From positions 558,001 through 622,000 of the forward strand of contig NZ_CP102602.1 in NCBI RefSeq assembly GCF_024707485.1: DNA of 64,000 nucleotides, written 5' to 3'. Under the pieces are notes generated by a model. It saw only the letters and a list, made by a program, of their open reading frames with translations, did not search any database and had not been told where the DNA came from. Within the stretch, counting starts at the first letter, position 1, and each line of letters starts with the position of its first letter. Source of the stretch: Thermococcus thermotolerans (GTDB taxonomy: Archaea; Methanobacteriota_B; Thermococci; Thermococcales; Thermococcaceae). Positions 44,627-53,100 of the stretch are shown in pieces. The translations under genes were made by a program, and so were the position numbers.

Positions 44627-45505
44627 ATGGATGTCTATCAGATGCTCGCCCTCATAGCCCTCGGATACGTCCTGAAGCGCTTAATTAAGGACGAGAGGCC
44701 ATTCTATTGGCTCAACCTCTTCTCCACCCGCATTCTCCTGACGCTCTTCGTCTTCGGCAACGTCGCGAGCAAGGACCTGGGCTACCTCCTGAGCATAAAG
44801 CTGGTTTTCATCTATGTCCTCCTCATCATTGCCCTCAGTCTGGGCCTCTCGTACCTCTACACGCGGTATTTCGTTAAAGACGAGGACTGGCGCGGGGCGC
44901 TCATGATACTCTCGACCTACCCAAACACCGCGGCGATGGGCTTTCCCATAGCGAGCCTTTTTCTCGACGACATAACCCCTGCGATACTCTACTCGACCAC
45001 CAACAGCCTCATCGTTCTCCCGCTGGTGACTTTTATAGCGGCCCACTACTCGAGCGGAAAGGCGTCAATCAAGGACAGCCTCGTCAAAGCCCTCAAGTTT
45101 CCTCCGACGGCGGCAAACCTTCTGGCCCTCTTCATAGTCCTGACGAGGGTCAAACTGCCCTCCTGGCTCCTCGAACCGGCGAGATCAATAGGCTGGTGGA
45201 GTATACCTCTCCTGCTGGTCTACTTCGGCTCGATAATAAACCTCCGCGAGTTCAGACTGAGGCACCTGGCTGAAGTCGGTCTCTTCAGGAGCGTGATTCC
45301 CTTCCTCTTCGTCCTCCTGACGCTGAGGGGGGCCGGGGACATATACTACGCCGTCCTCGTCGAGGCCTCGATGCCCCCGGCCATAATGGCCAACGTAGTC
45401 TTGGCCCACTACAAGCTGAAGGCCGAGGAGGGAATAGGCGTCACGGTGGTGCTGACGCTCATAACCCTTCTTTTCTTCATGGCCATCAAAGCCTTAGGGG
45501 CATGA
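44627..45505 (+). CDS. AEC-family (auxin efflux carrier-like) permease
   Basis: 292 aa, about ten spans. The first residues MDVYQMLALIALGYVLKRLIK, the mid-protein ILSTYPNTAAMGFPIASLFL and the late VEASMPPAIMANVVLAHYKL are the conserved blocks of AEC/malonate-transporter-like proteins. Family members export organic acids or hormones. Substrate unknown. Confidence 0.85.
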   Translation: MDVYQMLALIALGYVLKRLIKDERPFYWLNLFSTRILLTLFVFGNVASKDLGYLLSIKLVFIYVLLIIALSLGLSYLYTRYFVKDEDWRGALMILSTYPNTAAMGFPIASLFLDDITPAILYSTTNSLIVLPLVTFIAAHYSSGKASIKDSLVKALKFPPTAANLLALFIVLTRVKLPSWLLEPARSIGWWSIPLLLVYFGSIINLREFRLRHLAEVGLFRSVIPFLFVLLTLRGAGDIYYAVLVEASMPPAIMANVVLAHYKLKAEEGIGVTVVLTLITLLFFMAIKALGA

Positions 45506-45554
45506 AACCGATGCCCTTTTCAAACCTTCGAGCGATTTCTTAACGGTGATCCAC

Positions 45555-46574
45555 ATGGAACGCATCGTTGAAATTCTGAGGAAAATCCTTGAGATTCCTT
45601 CCCCGACAGGATACACGAAGGAGGTTACAGCCTACATCGCCCAACTCCTAAACGAGAACGGAATTAAAACGTACTACACGAACAAAGGGGCGCTTGTGGC
45701 GGGCAACCACCCCAAGCCAGAGCTGGTAATAGCGGCTCACGTTGACACCCTCGGTGCAATGGTAAGGGGAATCCGGCCCGACGGGCACCTTACCTTCACG
45801 AGGATTGGCGGCCTCCACCTGCCTGCCTTCGAGGGCGAGTACTGCACGATAATCACCCGCTCGGGCAAGCGCTACCGCGGGACGCTCCTCCTCAAGAACC
45901 CGAGCGTCCACGTGAACAAAGAGGCCGGTAAGAAGGAGAGGAAAGAGGAGAATATGTACATCCGCCTGGACGAGCTCGTTGAGAAGAAAGAGGACACGGA
46001 GAAGCTCGGCATAAGGCCCGGGGACTTCATAGCCTTCGACCCGAAGTTTGAGTACGTTAACGGCTTTGTCAAGGCCCACTTCCTCGACGACAAGGCGAGC
46101 GTTGCAGTCCTCATTGACCTGATGCTCGACCTCGGTGCTGAAACTCTGGAAAAGCTCCCGGTGGCTTTCTTCTTCTCGCCCTACGAGGAGGTCGGACATG
46201 GAGGTTCGAGCGGCTATCCACCGAGCATGAGGGAGCTCCTCGTCGTTGACATGGGCGTCGTTGGCGATGGTGTCGCCGGCAAGGAGACAGCTGTATCGAT
46301 AGCGGCCAAAGACTCGAGCGGCCCTTACGACTACGAGATGACGACGAAGCTCATTGAGCTTGCCGAAAAGAGGGATATCCCGCACATGGTCGATGTCTTC
46401 CCTTATTACGGCTCCGACGGGAGTGCAGCTGTCAGGGCTGGCTGGGACGTCAGGGTAGCCCTCATCGGCCCTGGCGTTCACGCGAGCCACGGCATGGAGA
46501 GGACGCACGTCAAGGGGCTGCTCGCGACGAAGGAGCTGATAAGGGCCTACATTGAGGAGGGGTTTGGAGTTTAA
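45555..46574 (+). CDS. M42-family metallo-aminopeptidase (TET-like)
   Basis: 339 aa from ATG 45555; GGTGAT at 45545-45550 is the ribosome binding site. Metal-binding and catalytic residues: AAHVDTLG (His, Asp), AHFLDDKASVAV (Asp), FSPYEEVGHGGSSG (Glu-Glu) and GPGVHASHGMERTH (His). A PDZ-like insertion (~80-165) with a lysine-rich stretch (KEAGKKERKEE) fits the TET group, whose dodecamers trim peptides in the cytoplasm. Confidence 0.94.
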   Translation: MERIVEILRKILEIPSPTGYTKEVTAYIAQLLNENGIKTYYTNKGALVAGNHPKPELVIAAHVDTLGAMVRGIRPDGHLTFTRIGGLHLPAFEGEYCTIITRSGKRYRGTLLLKNPSVHVNKEAGKKERKEENMYIRLDELVEKKEDTEKLGIRPGDFIAFDPKFEYVNGFVKAHFLDDKASVAVLIDLMLDLGAETLEKLPVAFFFSPYEEVGHGGSSGYPPSMRELLVVDMGVVGDGVAGKETAVSIAAKDSSGPYDYEMTTKLIELAEKRDIPHMVDVFPYYGSDGSAAVRAGWDVRVALIGPGVHASHGMERTHVKGLLATKELIRAYIEEGFGV

Positions 46575-46580
46575 GCTCTC

Positions 46581-46590
46581 TCTTTTTCTC
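46581..46590 (+). terminator. T-rich stretch between M42 peptidase and SBP
   Basis: TCTTTTTCTC lies between two convergent genes and probably ends the peptidase transcript. Confidence 0.4.
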
Positions 46591-46647
46591 TTGGTTTTGA
46601 ACCTGAAAAAGATAGGAAAGTCAACTAGCTATGTTGCCCCTCAGGCT

Positions 46648-49038
46648 TCATCTTTTCCAGCCCATGAGGAGCACCAGCACCAGTGTCAAAAGGCCCGCCA
46701 GGCCAATTGCATATATGAGCGAGGTGTTGGTGGCTGTTTGGTGGTCATCTGACCCGTTAGTTGGTGTTGGGGACTCGCTTTGAGAGGATGAAGTCGAGAC
46801 CTGGGACATCGTGGGGGTCGTTGCTGGGGAGGGAATCGGAGATACTCCTCTAAACGCCCTCAGCTCCATGAACAGGTTCTCCGGGACGTTCTTCTCGATG
46901 TAGAAGGAGCCGTCGCTTACGACCGCGTGGTGAAAGGTGTCTATCCATCCAATGAGCCTCGCGTAGCCCTCCTCAGGATCGCTCACGTCGTCTGCTATCG
47001 CAGGTGGGATCGCTCTTTTCTCCATCAGATGTACCAGTACCTTCCTCAGGTCAGCAACGTGTTCCCTGGTCAAGAGGTTGAGGCACTCTATCTTTCCCTC
47101 GGCGTTGCCAAGGGAGTACCTCTCGTAAACGCCGTAGGAATCTCCGTTAGCCACGAGCTCGCCCATCGCGTAGTAGAGCTCCCAGGGGGACTTTGGGTAG
47201 AAGACGTAGTCCTTTGCCGTGAGATCGTCGGCGATTGGATGGGCATAGTTGCCGTAGACAACGTAACCGTTCTCCGTGAACTCAAAACCGAGAACGTTCC
47301 CCAGCAAAGTGGCAGTCTCGGAGAGGTCGTCCTCGTAGTAAGGGTCATTGGGGATATCCTTATAGGCCCAGATGTAGAGGAAGGCTATGTAGTACTTGAT
47401 GTCAGTTTCTCCCATCCTAACGCCATTCTGCCACTCGTCGAGGTCGCAGGAGACGCTTACCCTAACCTTGGCCCTCTCACCCGCGTGGGGGGTTATCCAG
47501 CCAGAGGTCTGGTTGTAGATGACGGCATCGTTTGGAACCGTGAAGTTTCCCCTCTCAACGTTCCACCTGCACCTATAAGGTGTGTAGAGGCCGTTCTGAT
47601 CAGTATACCCCGCAGGATCGTGGAGGAGATCCCAGATGTCTATTGGAAAGACATGGTATTCGGACTCAACCGCGGGGTTGAAGGGGAGGCAGAAACAGCA
47701 GCATGTGAGAACGAAGTGAGCAACCCTCAGAACTCCATCGGGCGTTTCCGCGCTCAGGAGGCTCCACCTGTTGAAAAGACCCACGTTCGGATCCGCCTTT
47801 ATCTCCGAAACCCTCACCCCGTTGACGGGGGAAAGCTCCCAGACCTCGGTGAGGAATATCCTAACACCCTCCATTATGCCCAGTCCCATAGATATCTTCT
47901 GCAGGTCCCAGTACTGGTCGGCGCTTTGGATGGTGTAGTTCTCGCCATTTACTTGAAGGCTGAAGTGGACGAGCAGTCTCGTCAGCTCTTCTTCCGTCCA
48001 GTTGAGAATCTCCCCAAGCTCGGAGGCGCTTTTGTAGTACTCTGCCCGAATAACCCTGAGTCCCTCGTCTGCATCGCCGTTTCCCACGTACCTGAGGAAC
48101 TGGCCCACGGTAACGATGTTCCGGTGTTTGGGTTCAACCTTGCTGGGCAGGTAACCGTACCAAGCTGAATAGAACCAGGCAGTGTAGTCATCAATCCAGA
48201 CGCTCGGAACCCCACTCTCGACCTTCCAGCCTCCGGTGTAGACGTTCCACTCGTATTCGCTCGGAGGGGTTGCGAAGACCACCTGTCCGGCTTTCTGCCT
48301 GTCCCACTCAAGGCGCTCAACCTTAAACCCAAAGTACTCTTCAATCAGATCCGCAACGTAGCGGCCGATTTTCTGCCTCTCGTCCTCGATGCGGATAACG
48401 AACTTGATGGTCACGGGCTTCCCGTCGAAGTACCACGTGCCGTTGACCTCCTCGAGGGTGTGGTTGTAAACAGCGACCTGCCTAACGGCCATCTCCATGC
48501 CCTCGTTGAAGAGCTCCATGGCGTACTCAACGTTCTGGGAGGCGGAGAGGTTAAGGGCGCTATAGACTGGCTCGAAGTACTTGTTGGCCGGGTGGCTGGG
48601 CCTTATACAGCCGAGCATTGGGGCGCCACTACCCTGGTAGATGTTCTGGACGATGTAGTCCCTGCTGACGAGGAAGTTCATTGCAAACCTGACTTCCCTG
48701 ATGGCGAACGGGTTGAAGTAGACCTGGTCACCAACGGTAACCAGTGGAGCATCCTTGTCCTGATCATGGTAAGTGTTGAAGGTCAGCTCATTGTAGGAGA
48801 CGACGGTCTTGTAGAGTTCGAGGTTTTTGAGAAGGTCTTCATCAAGACGGCGGTATTCATCGGCCGGAAGGGAGAAGAGCCCGACGTCGTATTCGCCCTT
48901 AGCTATCTGGCGGAGAACCCCCTCGGGATTCTGGACTCCCTGGAACTTGATCACCTCAACGGGAGACCACTCACCGGCTCCCGCTAATGGTGCCAGGAGA
49001 ACGAGCAGGAGCAGAGAAAGGGCCATTGCCGACCTCAT
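46648..49038 (-). CDS. Membrane-anchored SBP_bac_5-like (oligopeptide-type) solute-binding protein
   Basis: 796 aa. A signal sequence (MRSAMALSLLLLVLLAPLAGAGEW) leads to a large lobed domain with SBP_bac_5 features (PLVTVGDQVYFNPFAIREVRFAMNFLVSRDYIVQNIYQGSGAPM). An S/T/P-rich linker (SPIPSPATTPTMSQVSTSSSQ) and one C-terminal span (IYAIGLAGLLTLVLVLLMGWKR) anchor it on the outer face. TCCCFCLPF is an odd Cys cluster near residue 450. No permease or ATPase genes are adjacent, so its transporter partner must be elsewhere. GGTGATGGTTT precedes the ATG. Confidence 0.88.
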   Translation of the reverse strand: MRSAMALSLLLLVLLAPLAGAGEWSPVEVIKFQGVQNPEGVLRQIAKGEYDVGLFSLPADEYRRLDEDLLKNLELYKTVVSYNELTFNTYHDQDKDAPLVTVGDQVYFNPFAIREVRFAMNFLVSRDYIVQNIYQGSGAPMLGCIRPSHPANKYFEPVYSALNLSASQNVEYAMELFNEGMEMAVRQVAVYNHTLEEVNGTWYFDGKPVTIKFVIRIEDERQKIGRYVADLIEEYFGFKVERLEWDRQKAGQVVFATPPSEYEWNVYTGGWKVESGVPSVWIDDYTAWFYSAWYGYLPSKVEPKHRNIVTVGQFLRYVGNGDADEGLRVIRAEYYKSASELGEILNWTEEELTRLLVHFSLQVNGENYTIQSADQYWDLQKISMGLGIMEGVRIFLTEVWELSPVNGVRVSEIKADPNVGLFNRWSLLSAETPDGVLRVAHFVLTCCCFCLPFNPAVESEYHVFPIDIWDLLHDPAGYTDQNGLYTPYRCRWNVERGNFTVPNDAVIYNQTSGWITPHAGERAKVRVSVSCDLDEWQNGVRMGETDIKYYIAFLYIWAYKDIPNDPYYEDDLSETATLLGNVLGFEFTENGYVVYGNYAHPIADDLTAKDYVFYPKSPWELYYAMGELVANGDSYGVYERYSLGNAEGKIECLNLLTREHVADLRKVLVHLMEKRAIPPAIADDVSDPEEGYARLIGWIDTFHHAVVSDGSFYIEKNVPENLFMELRAFRGVSPIPSPATTPTMSQVSTSSSQSESPTPTNGSDDHQTATNTSLIYAIGLAGLLTLVLVLLMGWKR

Positions 49039-49055
49039 AAACCATCACCGCGACG

Positions 49056-49071
49056 TTACCATGTGAGGTAA
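49056..49071. promoter_or_regulatory. Inverted repeat in the SBP leader
   Basis: TTACC-ATGTGA-GGTAA lies between the TATA-like CTATATAAACC (49098-49110, minus strand) and the ATG at 49038. Repressor-like position. Confidence 0.4.
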
Positions 49072-49140
49072 AGCCGACAGAACAATATACCCTTTGTAAC
49101 TATATAAACCTTACCACTGCAAAGGAAAAAGAAAAGGAAC

Positions 49141-50148
49141 TCACTCAATCTTGGCCCCACAGACGGGACAGAACTTTGCTCCCTCCGGAACTATGTGGCC
49201 GTTGGGACAGCGGTGTATCTGATGTCCGCAGTATGGACAGAAGCGCGCTCCCGGCGGTATCGGCTTGCCGCAGTAGGGGCATATCTCCTGTTGTTGTGTC
49301 GGTTGAGCCGGTGCCCCAGGCTGGGCCGCCCCCTGATAGCCAGCGGGAGGAACGCCTCCACCGGCGTAGGGTTGTGCCGGCTGGGCTGGCTGAGCCGGCT
49401 GCTGAAGGAGCTGAGGCATTATGACCATACCCGTTCCTATCGCGGCACCCTCGCTCTTTCCAAGTTCCGCTGCCACCTGCTTGGCCGTGTCCATCTGCAT
49501 AACGGCTTGAGCGTTGCCGGTCTGCATTATCCAGAAGAGCCTCTGGCGCCACTCGTCGGTGGTGTTCACGCCCTCAATCTTGACGTCGACCAGCTCAAGG
49601 CCGAGCCTGCGGAAGTCCTCGATGAGCTTGACCTTGACCTGCGTGCTGACCATGTCGAGGTTCTGGAAGAGGTCAACGATGGAGTAAGTACTGAGATGCT
49701 TCATCATGCCCTCGTTGAAGTAGGCGCGGATGAACTTGGTGACGTCGCTGGTATCATACAAACTCTGGCCGCCGACGACCTCGGTGATGAAGAGAACCGG
49801 GTCAGCAACTTTGAACCAGTAGACGCCGTAGTACTTTACTGGGGCAAGTTCTCTCGTTTGCGTTTCTCCGCCGTAGCGTCCCTGGAACTGCTTCATGCTG
49901 ACGAATATCACCGTCGCCTTGAAGGGGCTGTTTGAACCGCCGACGAGCTTGTAGAGGAGCGGTAAGTTCTGCGTCGTCAGCGTGTGCCTTCCGGGGCCGA
50001 GAACGTCGTAGATCTTGCCGTCGCGCATGAAGACGGCCACTTCGTACTCGTGGACTATTAACTGAGCACCCCACTTAATGACCTCGTTTGGATACCTCCA
50101 GATTATCTCGTCCTCTCCGGGGTTCACCCATTCTATTACTTGCACCAT
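49141..50148 (-). CDS. SPFH/Band-7-like protein with C-terminal zinc ribbons
   Basis: 335 aa from ATG 50148 with GGTGAGTG upstream. An SPFH-like domain of the virion core/YdjI kind (~1-215: VIEWVNPGEDEIIWRYPNEVIKWGAQLIVHEYEVAVFMRDGKIYDVLGPGRHTLTTQNLPLL) is followed by a low-complexity linker rich in Q/P/A (QQPAQPAQPAQPYAGGG). Next come double zinc ribbons (CPYCGKPIPPGARFCPYCGHQ, CPNGHIVPEGAKFCPVCGAK). No predicted membrane span. Last gene of a tight four-gene operon, 1 nt from the preceding gene. Confidence 0.85.
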   Translation of the reverse strand: MVQVIEWVNPGEDEIIWRYPNEVIKWGAQLIVHEYEVAVFMRDGKIYDVLGPGRHTLTTQNLPLLYKLVGGSNSPFKATVIFVSMKQFQGRYGGETQTRELAPVKYYGVYWFKVADPVLFITEVVGGQSLYDTSDVTKFIRAYFNEGMMKHLSTYSIVDLFQNLDMVSTQVKVKLIEDFRRLGLELVDVKIEGVNTTDEWRQRLFWIMQTGNAQAVMQMDTAKQVAAELGKSEGAAIGTGMVIMPQLLQQPAQPAQPAQPYAGGGVPPAGYQGAAQPGAPAQPTQQQEICPYCGKPIPPGARFCPYCGHQIHRCPNGHIVPEGAKFCPVCGAKIE

Positions 50149-50149
50149 C

Positions 50150-50644
50150 TCACTCACCCGCCGCGAAGCTCATCCTTCCGTTGAGGACTTCCTCGAAGTT
50201 TATCAGCTTGTCATCTAGGTTCAGAACTGCCATGCCCAAAGCTTGAGGGTTCGCTATCTGCCCGTTCAGGGCTTTAACCTCGTTCAGTATCTCCTCCGCA
50301 AGCTCTACCATCTTGGCGTCGTATTCCAGTAGCCTGTTGAGCTCCTTCTCCTTGAACTTCACCCTGTCGAAGTAGCCGCGGTAGCCGGCCTCCGCGTGCC
50401 TCACCCTGCTCTCAAGGGCCATGAGCTTCTTCCTCAGGTTGTCTATGGCAACCATCTGGGCACAGCTCACCATGGCGCACCTCTGAAGGGCGCGCTCCAT
50501 TTCCCTCCGAGCCTGGGCAAGGATATCGGCCACTTTGCCCCGGACGAGCCTATCGTCCTCTCTTATGAGCTCCTTCTTCTTATAGCCGTGGAAGCCTGGA
50601 ATTACGAGCTCAAGCTTCTCAACTATCGAAGTTTCCTTTCCCAT
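50150..50644 (-). CDS. Coiled-coil protein of SPFH operon
   Basis: 164 aa from ATG 50644 (GAGGTGTTGCTT upstream). Almost entirely helical: AREMERALQRCAMVSCAQMVAIDNLRKKLMALESRVRHAEAGYRGYFDRVKFKEKELNRLLEYDAKMVELAEEILNEVKALN. It resembles PspA/ESCRT-III-like coiled coils in general character but no specific family is recognised. Packed between the zinc-ribbon and SPFH genes. Confidence 0.72.
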   Translation of the reverse strand: MGKETSIVEKLELVIPGFHGYKKKELIREDDRLVRGKVADILAQARREMERALQRCAMVSCAQMVAIDNLRKKLMALESRVRHAEAGYRGYFDRVKFKEKELNRLLEYDAKMVELAEEILNEVKALNGQIANPQALGMAVLNLDDKLINFEEVLNGRMSFAAGE

Positions 50645-50654
50645 AAGCAACACC

Positions 50655-51551
50655 TCACATAGGCTTGAAATACAGGTTACCCCTGTTGACTCTAGTGACC
50701 TCACTCACCTTCCTTTTCTTCACGGCGCCTTTCCGGAATATGCCAAAGGCCCCGGCGCCTCCGGGGATGAGCCCGCCTATGAGCCCCCAGGCGCTTCCGT
50801 ATGCGCCGGCCGTGATTATACCGATTATCAGCCCGGCTGCCAGAACACCTGTTCCCAGGAGGCTGGCCTTCTTCCTGGCACCGCTCATGAGCGGGTACTC
50901 CGCCTGAACAACCCTCCCGTCTGTTCCATCGATGTATCCCACGAAGTTTTGACCTCCGTATTCGTAGTGAACCTCCCAGAGGGGATAGTGCACCAGTCCC
51001 AGGTAATTCACCTCCACCTCAAAATCTCCCAGGGACTTGTCCTCCTGGCTGGCTTCGCTCCTCAGGGCGCCCTCCATGAGCTTCCTCGCTATGGCCTCAG
51101 CCTCTTCCTTTGACATCTTCGGCTCATAGTACCTGCCCTTCTTGACCACGGATTCGTCGAAGAAGCGCTTGCCCCTTATCGGGAAGGGGTAATCCTTCAG
51201 CAAACCCTGGAAGGGTGAGCCTGCGGGGATTCCAACGAAGCGAACCTCCTCTATCGTCGACCATCTCTTGCTCCTCCCGTGGAGGTAGAAGAAGTAAACC
51301 GGCACCCAATGGAGCTCTTTTTTCGTTACCTTTGCCCCCGTTATGTCGGCCGGGGCACCGTACTGCCTGGAGAGGAACTTGAGCAGAACTCCTCCGGCGT
51401 CCTTTCTCATCGGCGGGAAGAAGAAGTGCTCCTCCGGGCTCTCTTCGCCGGTGTGAACGTGGAAGGTCGTTCCGCAGTATGGGCAGGTGGCTATACTTAC
51501 CGTGTCGGGAACCTTAAACTTGGCCGAGCAGGTTGGGCACTGGACTTCCAT
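50655..51551 (-). CDS. Zinc-ribbon membrane protein 2 of SPFH operon
   Basis: 298 aa from ATG 51551 (GGAGGTGATCG upstream). N-terminal zinc ribbon CPTCSAKFKV...ATCPYCGTTF, then a soluble alpha/beta region (~45-200, VHYPLWEVHYEYGGQNFVGYIDGTDGRVVQAEYP), then two membrane helices (~228-275) rich in Gly, and a basic tail. Paralogous in layout to the next gene upstream. Confidence 0.78.
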   Translation of the reverse strand: MEVQCPTCSAKFKVPDTVSIATCPYCGTTFHVHTGEESPEEHFFFPPMRKDAGGVLLKFLSRQYGAPADITGAKVTKKELHWVPVYFFYLHGRSKRWSTIEEVRFVGIPAGSPFQGLLKDYPFPIRGKRFFDESVVKKGRYYEPKMSKEEAEAIARKLMEGALRSEASQEDKSLGDFEVEVNYLGLVHYPLWEVHYEYGGQNFVGYIDGTDGRVVQAEYPLMSGARKKASLLGTGVLAAGLIIGIITAGAYGSAWGLIGGLIPGGAGAFGIFRKGAVKKRKVSEVTRVNRGNLYFKPM

Positions 51552-51556
51552 GGCGA

Positions 51557-52573
51557 TCACCTCCTGAGACCTCCCCTAAAGCTCCCCATGATACCGGTGC
51601 TCCTCTCCGTCCTCTGCCCCTCAAGAACCAGCGAGCCAAAGTAACCGCTGGCGCCGGCCCCGAGTATCAGCGAGAGCACCGAAACCAGAGCCGAACCGTT
51701 TGCACTGCCGTAGGCCGCTCCGGCGGCACCTATGACTATTCCCAAAACGACGCCGGCCATGTACTGGGCGCGTCTCCAGAGGAGCATAGGCTCGGTGGCT
51801 GCAACGTCCCTTCCGTCCCAGCCGGCGAAGACGGCGTGGTATATCGAGTTCTCGTGCTTGTAGTAGACAGTCCACATGGGCAGGAGAACCAGGGAAACGT
51901 TCTGGGGTTCATCGGCAGTTATATCAAAGCGCTCTATCCTGTCTGCCTTGGCTGAATAGCGGCTCCTTATAACGTCTATCGCGTCCTCGCGCATTATCAT
52001 CTTCGCCTGGGTCTCGTCTATTTCAGTGTTGAGTATCTCCAGCTTTATCTTTCCCCACTGCTCCTCGTCCAGCTCAAGGAGCTTTTTTCCTTTGGGTCTT
52101 GCCCTCGAGTAGTGGACGATGATGTCATCAACGCCGAAGCTCTTTACCTGCCTCCTCGCGGAGCCAATAAGGCTCAAAACCTCGTCAACGTAGTCGTGGT
52201 AGTGCCTCTCGACGGTGTGGCAGTGGGTTTCGCCCTCCGAGTCGGTGTGACACTCCTCCTCACGCACCATGTATTCGACGTCGCCCTCGACGTGAACGTT
52301 GCCCACCCAGTAAGGTGCGTAGTGGCCTTCTATGTCGACTACCTCTATTTGGTCCTTCATCCTCTTCAGGTCAAAATCCCTGTTGACACGGTCCCAGAAG
52401 GCTTTGGCTATGGCGTTTTTGTCGATTGTCGGGACGATGTAGATGTTTTCCGTCTTCAGGTTTCCGCTTATATGGTTCGGAAAACCGCAGTACGGGCAGA
52501 TGGAGACTATAGTTTCGGGGGATACATCCAGAGGCGCACCGCACCTCTCACATTTGAATCCAACGGCCTCCAT
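51557..52573 (-). CDS. Zinc-ribbon membrane protein 1 of SPFH operon
   Basis: 338 aa from ATG 52573. N-terminal zinc ribbon FKCERCGAPLDV...SICPYCGFPN, a long soluble region with a His/Cys-rich patch (EEECHTDSEGETHCHTVERHYHDY, ~110-130) that may bind metal, and WTVYYKHENSIYHAVFAGWDGRDVAATEP. Two Gly-rich membrane helices (~255-305) end it. It shares with the next gene the zinc ribbon, the DGRDV/DGRVV turn before the membrane helices and the C-terminal pair of spans. First gene of the operon; its leader carries the hairpin GTCCTG-N7-CAGGAC (52583-52601). Confidence 0.78.
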   Translation of the reverse strand: MEAVGFKCERCGAPLDVSPETIVSICPYCGFPNHISGNLKTENIYIVPTIDKNAIAKAFWDRVNRDFDLKRMKDQIEVVDIEGHYAPYWVGNVHVEGDVEYMVREEECHTDSEGETHCHTVERHYHDYVDEVLSLIGSARRQVKSFGVDDIIVHYSRARPKGKKLLELDEEQWGKIKLEILNTEIDETQAKMIMREDAIDVIRSRYSAKADRIERFDITADEPQNVSLVLLPMWTVYYKHENSIYHAVFAGWDGRDVAATEPMLLWRRAQYMAGVVLGIVIGAAGAAYGSANGSALVSVLSLILGAGASGYFGSLVLEGQRTERSTGIMGSFRGGLRR

Positions 52574-52582
52574 AGCCATCAC

Positions 52583-52614
52583 GTCCTGGTTATTTCAGGA
52601 CTCCCTGTATTTAA
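52583..52614 (-). promoter_or_regulatory. Promoter and leader palindrome of the SPFH operon
   Basis: A TATA-like CTTAAATACAGG on the minus strand (rc of about 52603-52614) is followed by the inverted repeat GTCCTG-N7-CAGGAC (52583-52601), which would fall at the transcription start. Likely operator or leader hairpin. Confidence 0.4.
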
Positions 52615-52673
52615 GGGTAGTGCATTCCTCCAGGCCAGGTTTGAATTCCAAATGAGGGAAAAATTAAAAGTAG

Positions 52674-52694
52674 AGATTTCGAAATTTGAAATCT
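52674..52694. promoter_or_regulatory. Inverted repeat between divergent operons
   Basis: AGATTTC-GAAATTT-GAAATCT, perfect 7-bp arms, in the AT-rich 215-bp gap between the SPFH operon and the ODP operon. A candidate shared operator. Confidence 0.4.
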
Positions 52695-52788
52695 GTCTGT
52701 TATGAAATTGAAACCAAAGGTTTAAAATACAAACCAGCTGATTTGATCTAAAACACAAGAGGCTGGAGATCATGCAAAGGTGGGTAAA

Positions 52789-53100
52789 ATGATATCAGAG
52801 ACAAAGAATCTAGTTAGACCAACTCTTATCTGGACCGTTAATCCCTTTGAGTATCTCTACATGCTGTGGGGATACCTGAGCAAACCTCCTGAGAACGCGA
52901 TTCCCCATATCGTTGGGACGCTCGAAGTCATCGGGGACAGGATAACTGAAATGGAGATCGAAGCAGTGTTCCACGACAGGGAAAGACAGTTGGTCCTCAA
53001 GGATGGCTACAGGGTATACTTTCTTGTGCCTGTGAATCCTTTGGAGGGTGTGGAAGGTGCCTACCTTCGCCTCCAGGAAATCTTGGGTGAGGCCCTATGA
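52789..53100 (+). CDS. Small protein of ODP operon, unknown function
   Basis: 103 aa from ATG 52789 with AGGTGGG upstream. LVRPTLIWTVNPFEYLYMLWGYLSKPPENAIPHIVGTLEVIGDRITEMEIEAVFHDRERQLVLKDGYRVYFLVPVNP. Not recognised; alpha/beta, soluble. Stop overlaps the next start (ATGA). First of three genes that end with a di-iron hydrolase-like protein. A TATA-like GGTTTAAAATAC lies at ~52720. Confidence 0.72.
   Translation: MISETKNLVRPTLIWTVNPFEYLYMLWGYLSKPPENAIPHIVGTLEVIGDRITEMEIEAVFHDRERQLVLKDGYRVYFLVPVNPLEGVEGAYLRLQEILGEAL

Noticed and set aside
46927-48168. 413-codon open frame on the plus strand
   Set aside because: Antisense to the solute-binding protein gene, which has a signal peptide, domain and anchor. 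The plus-strand frame has no family match, no ribosome binding site and is a composition artefact of GC-rich codons.
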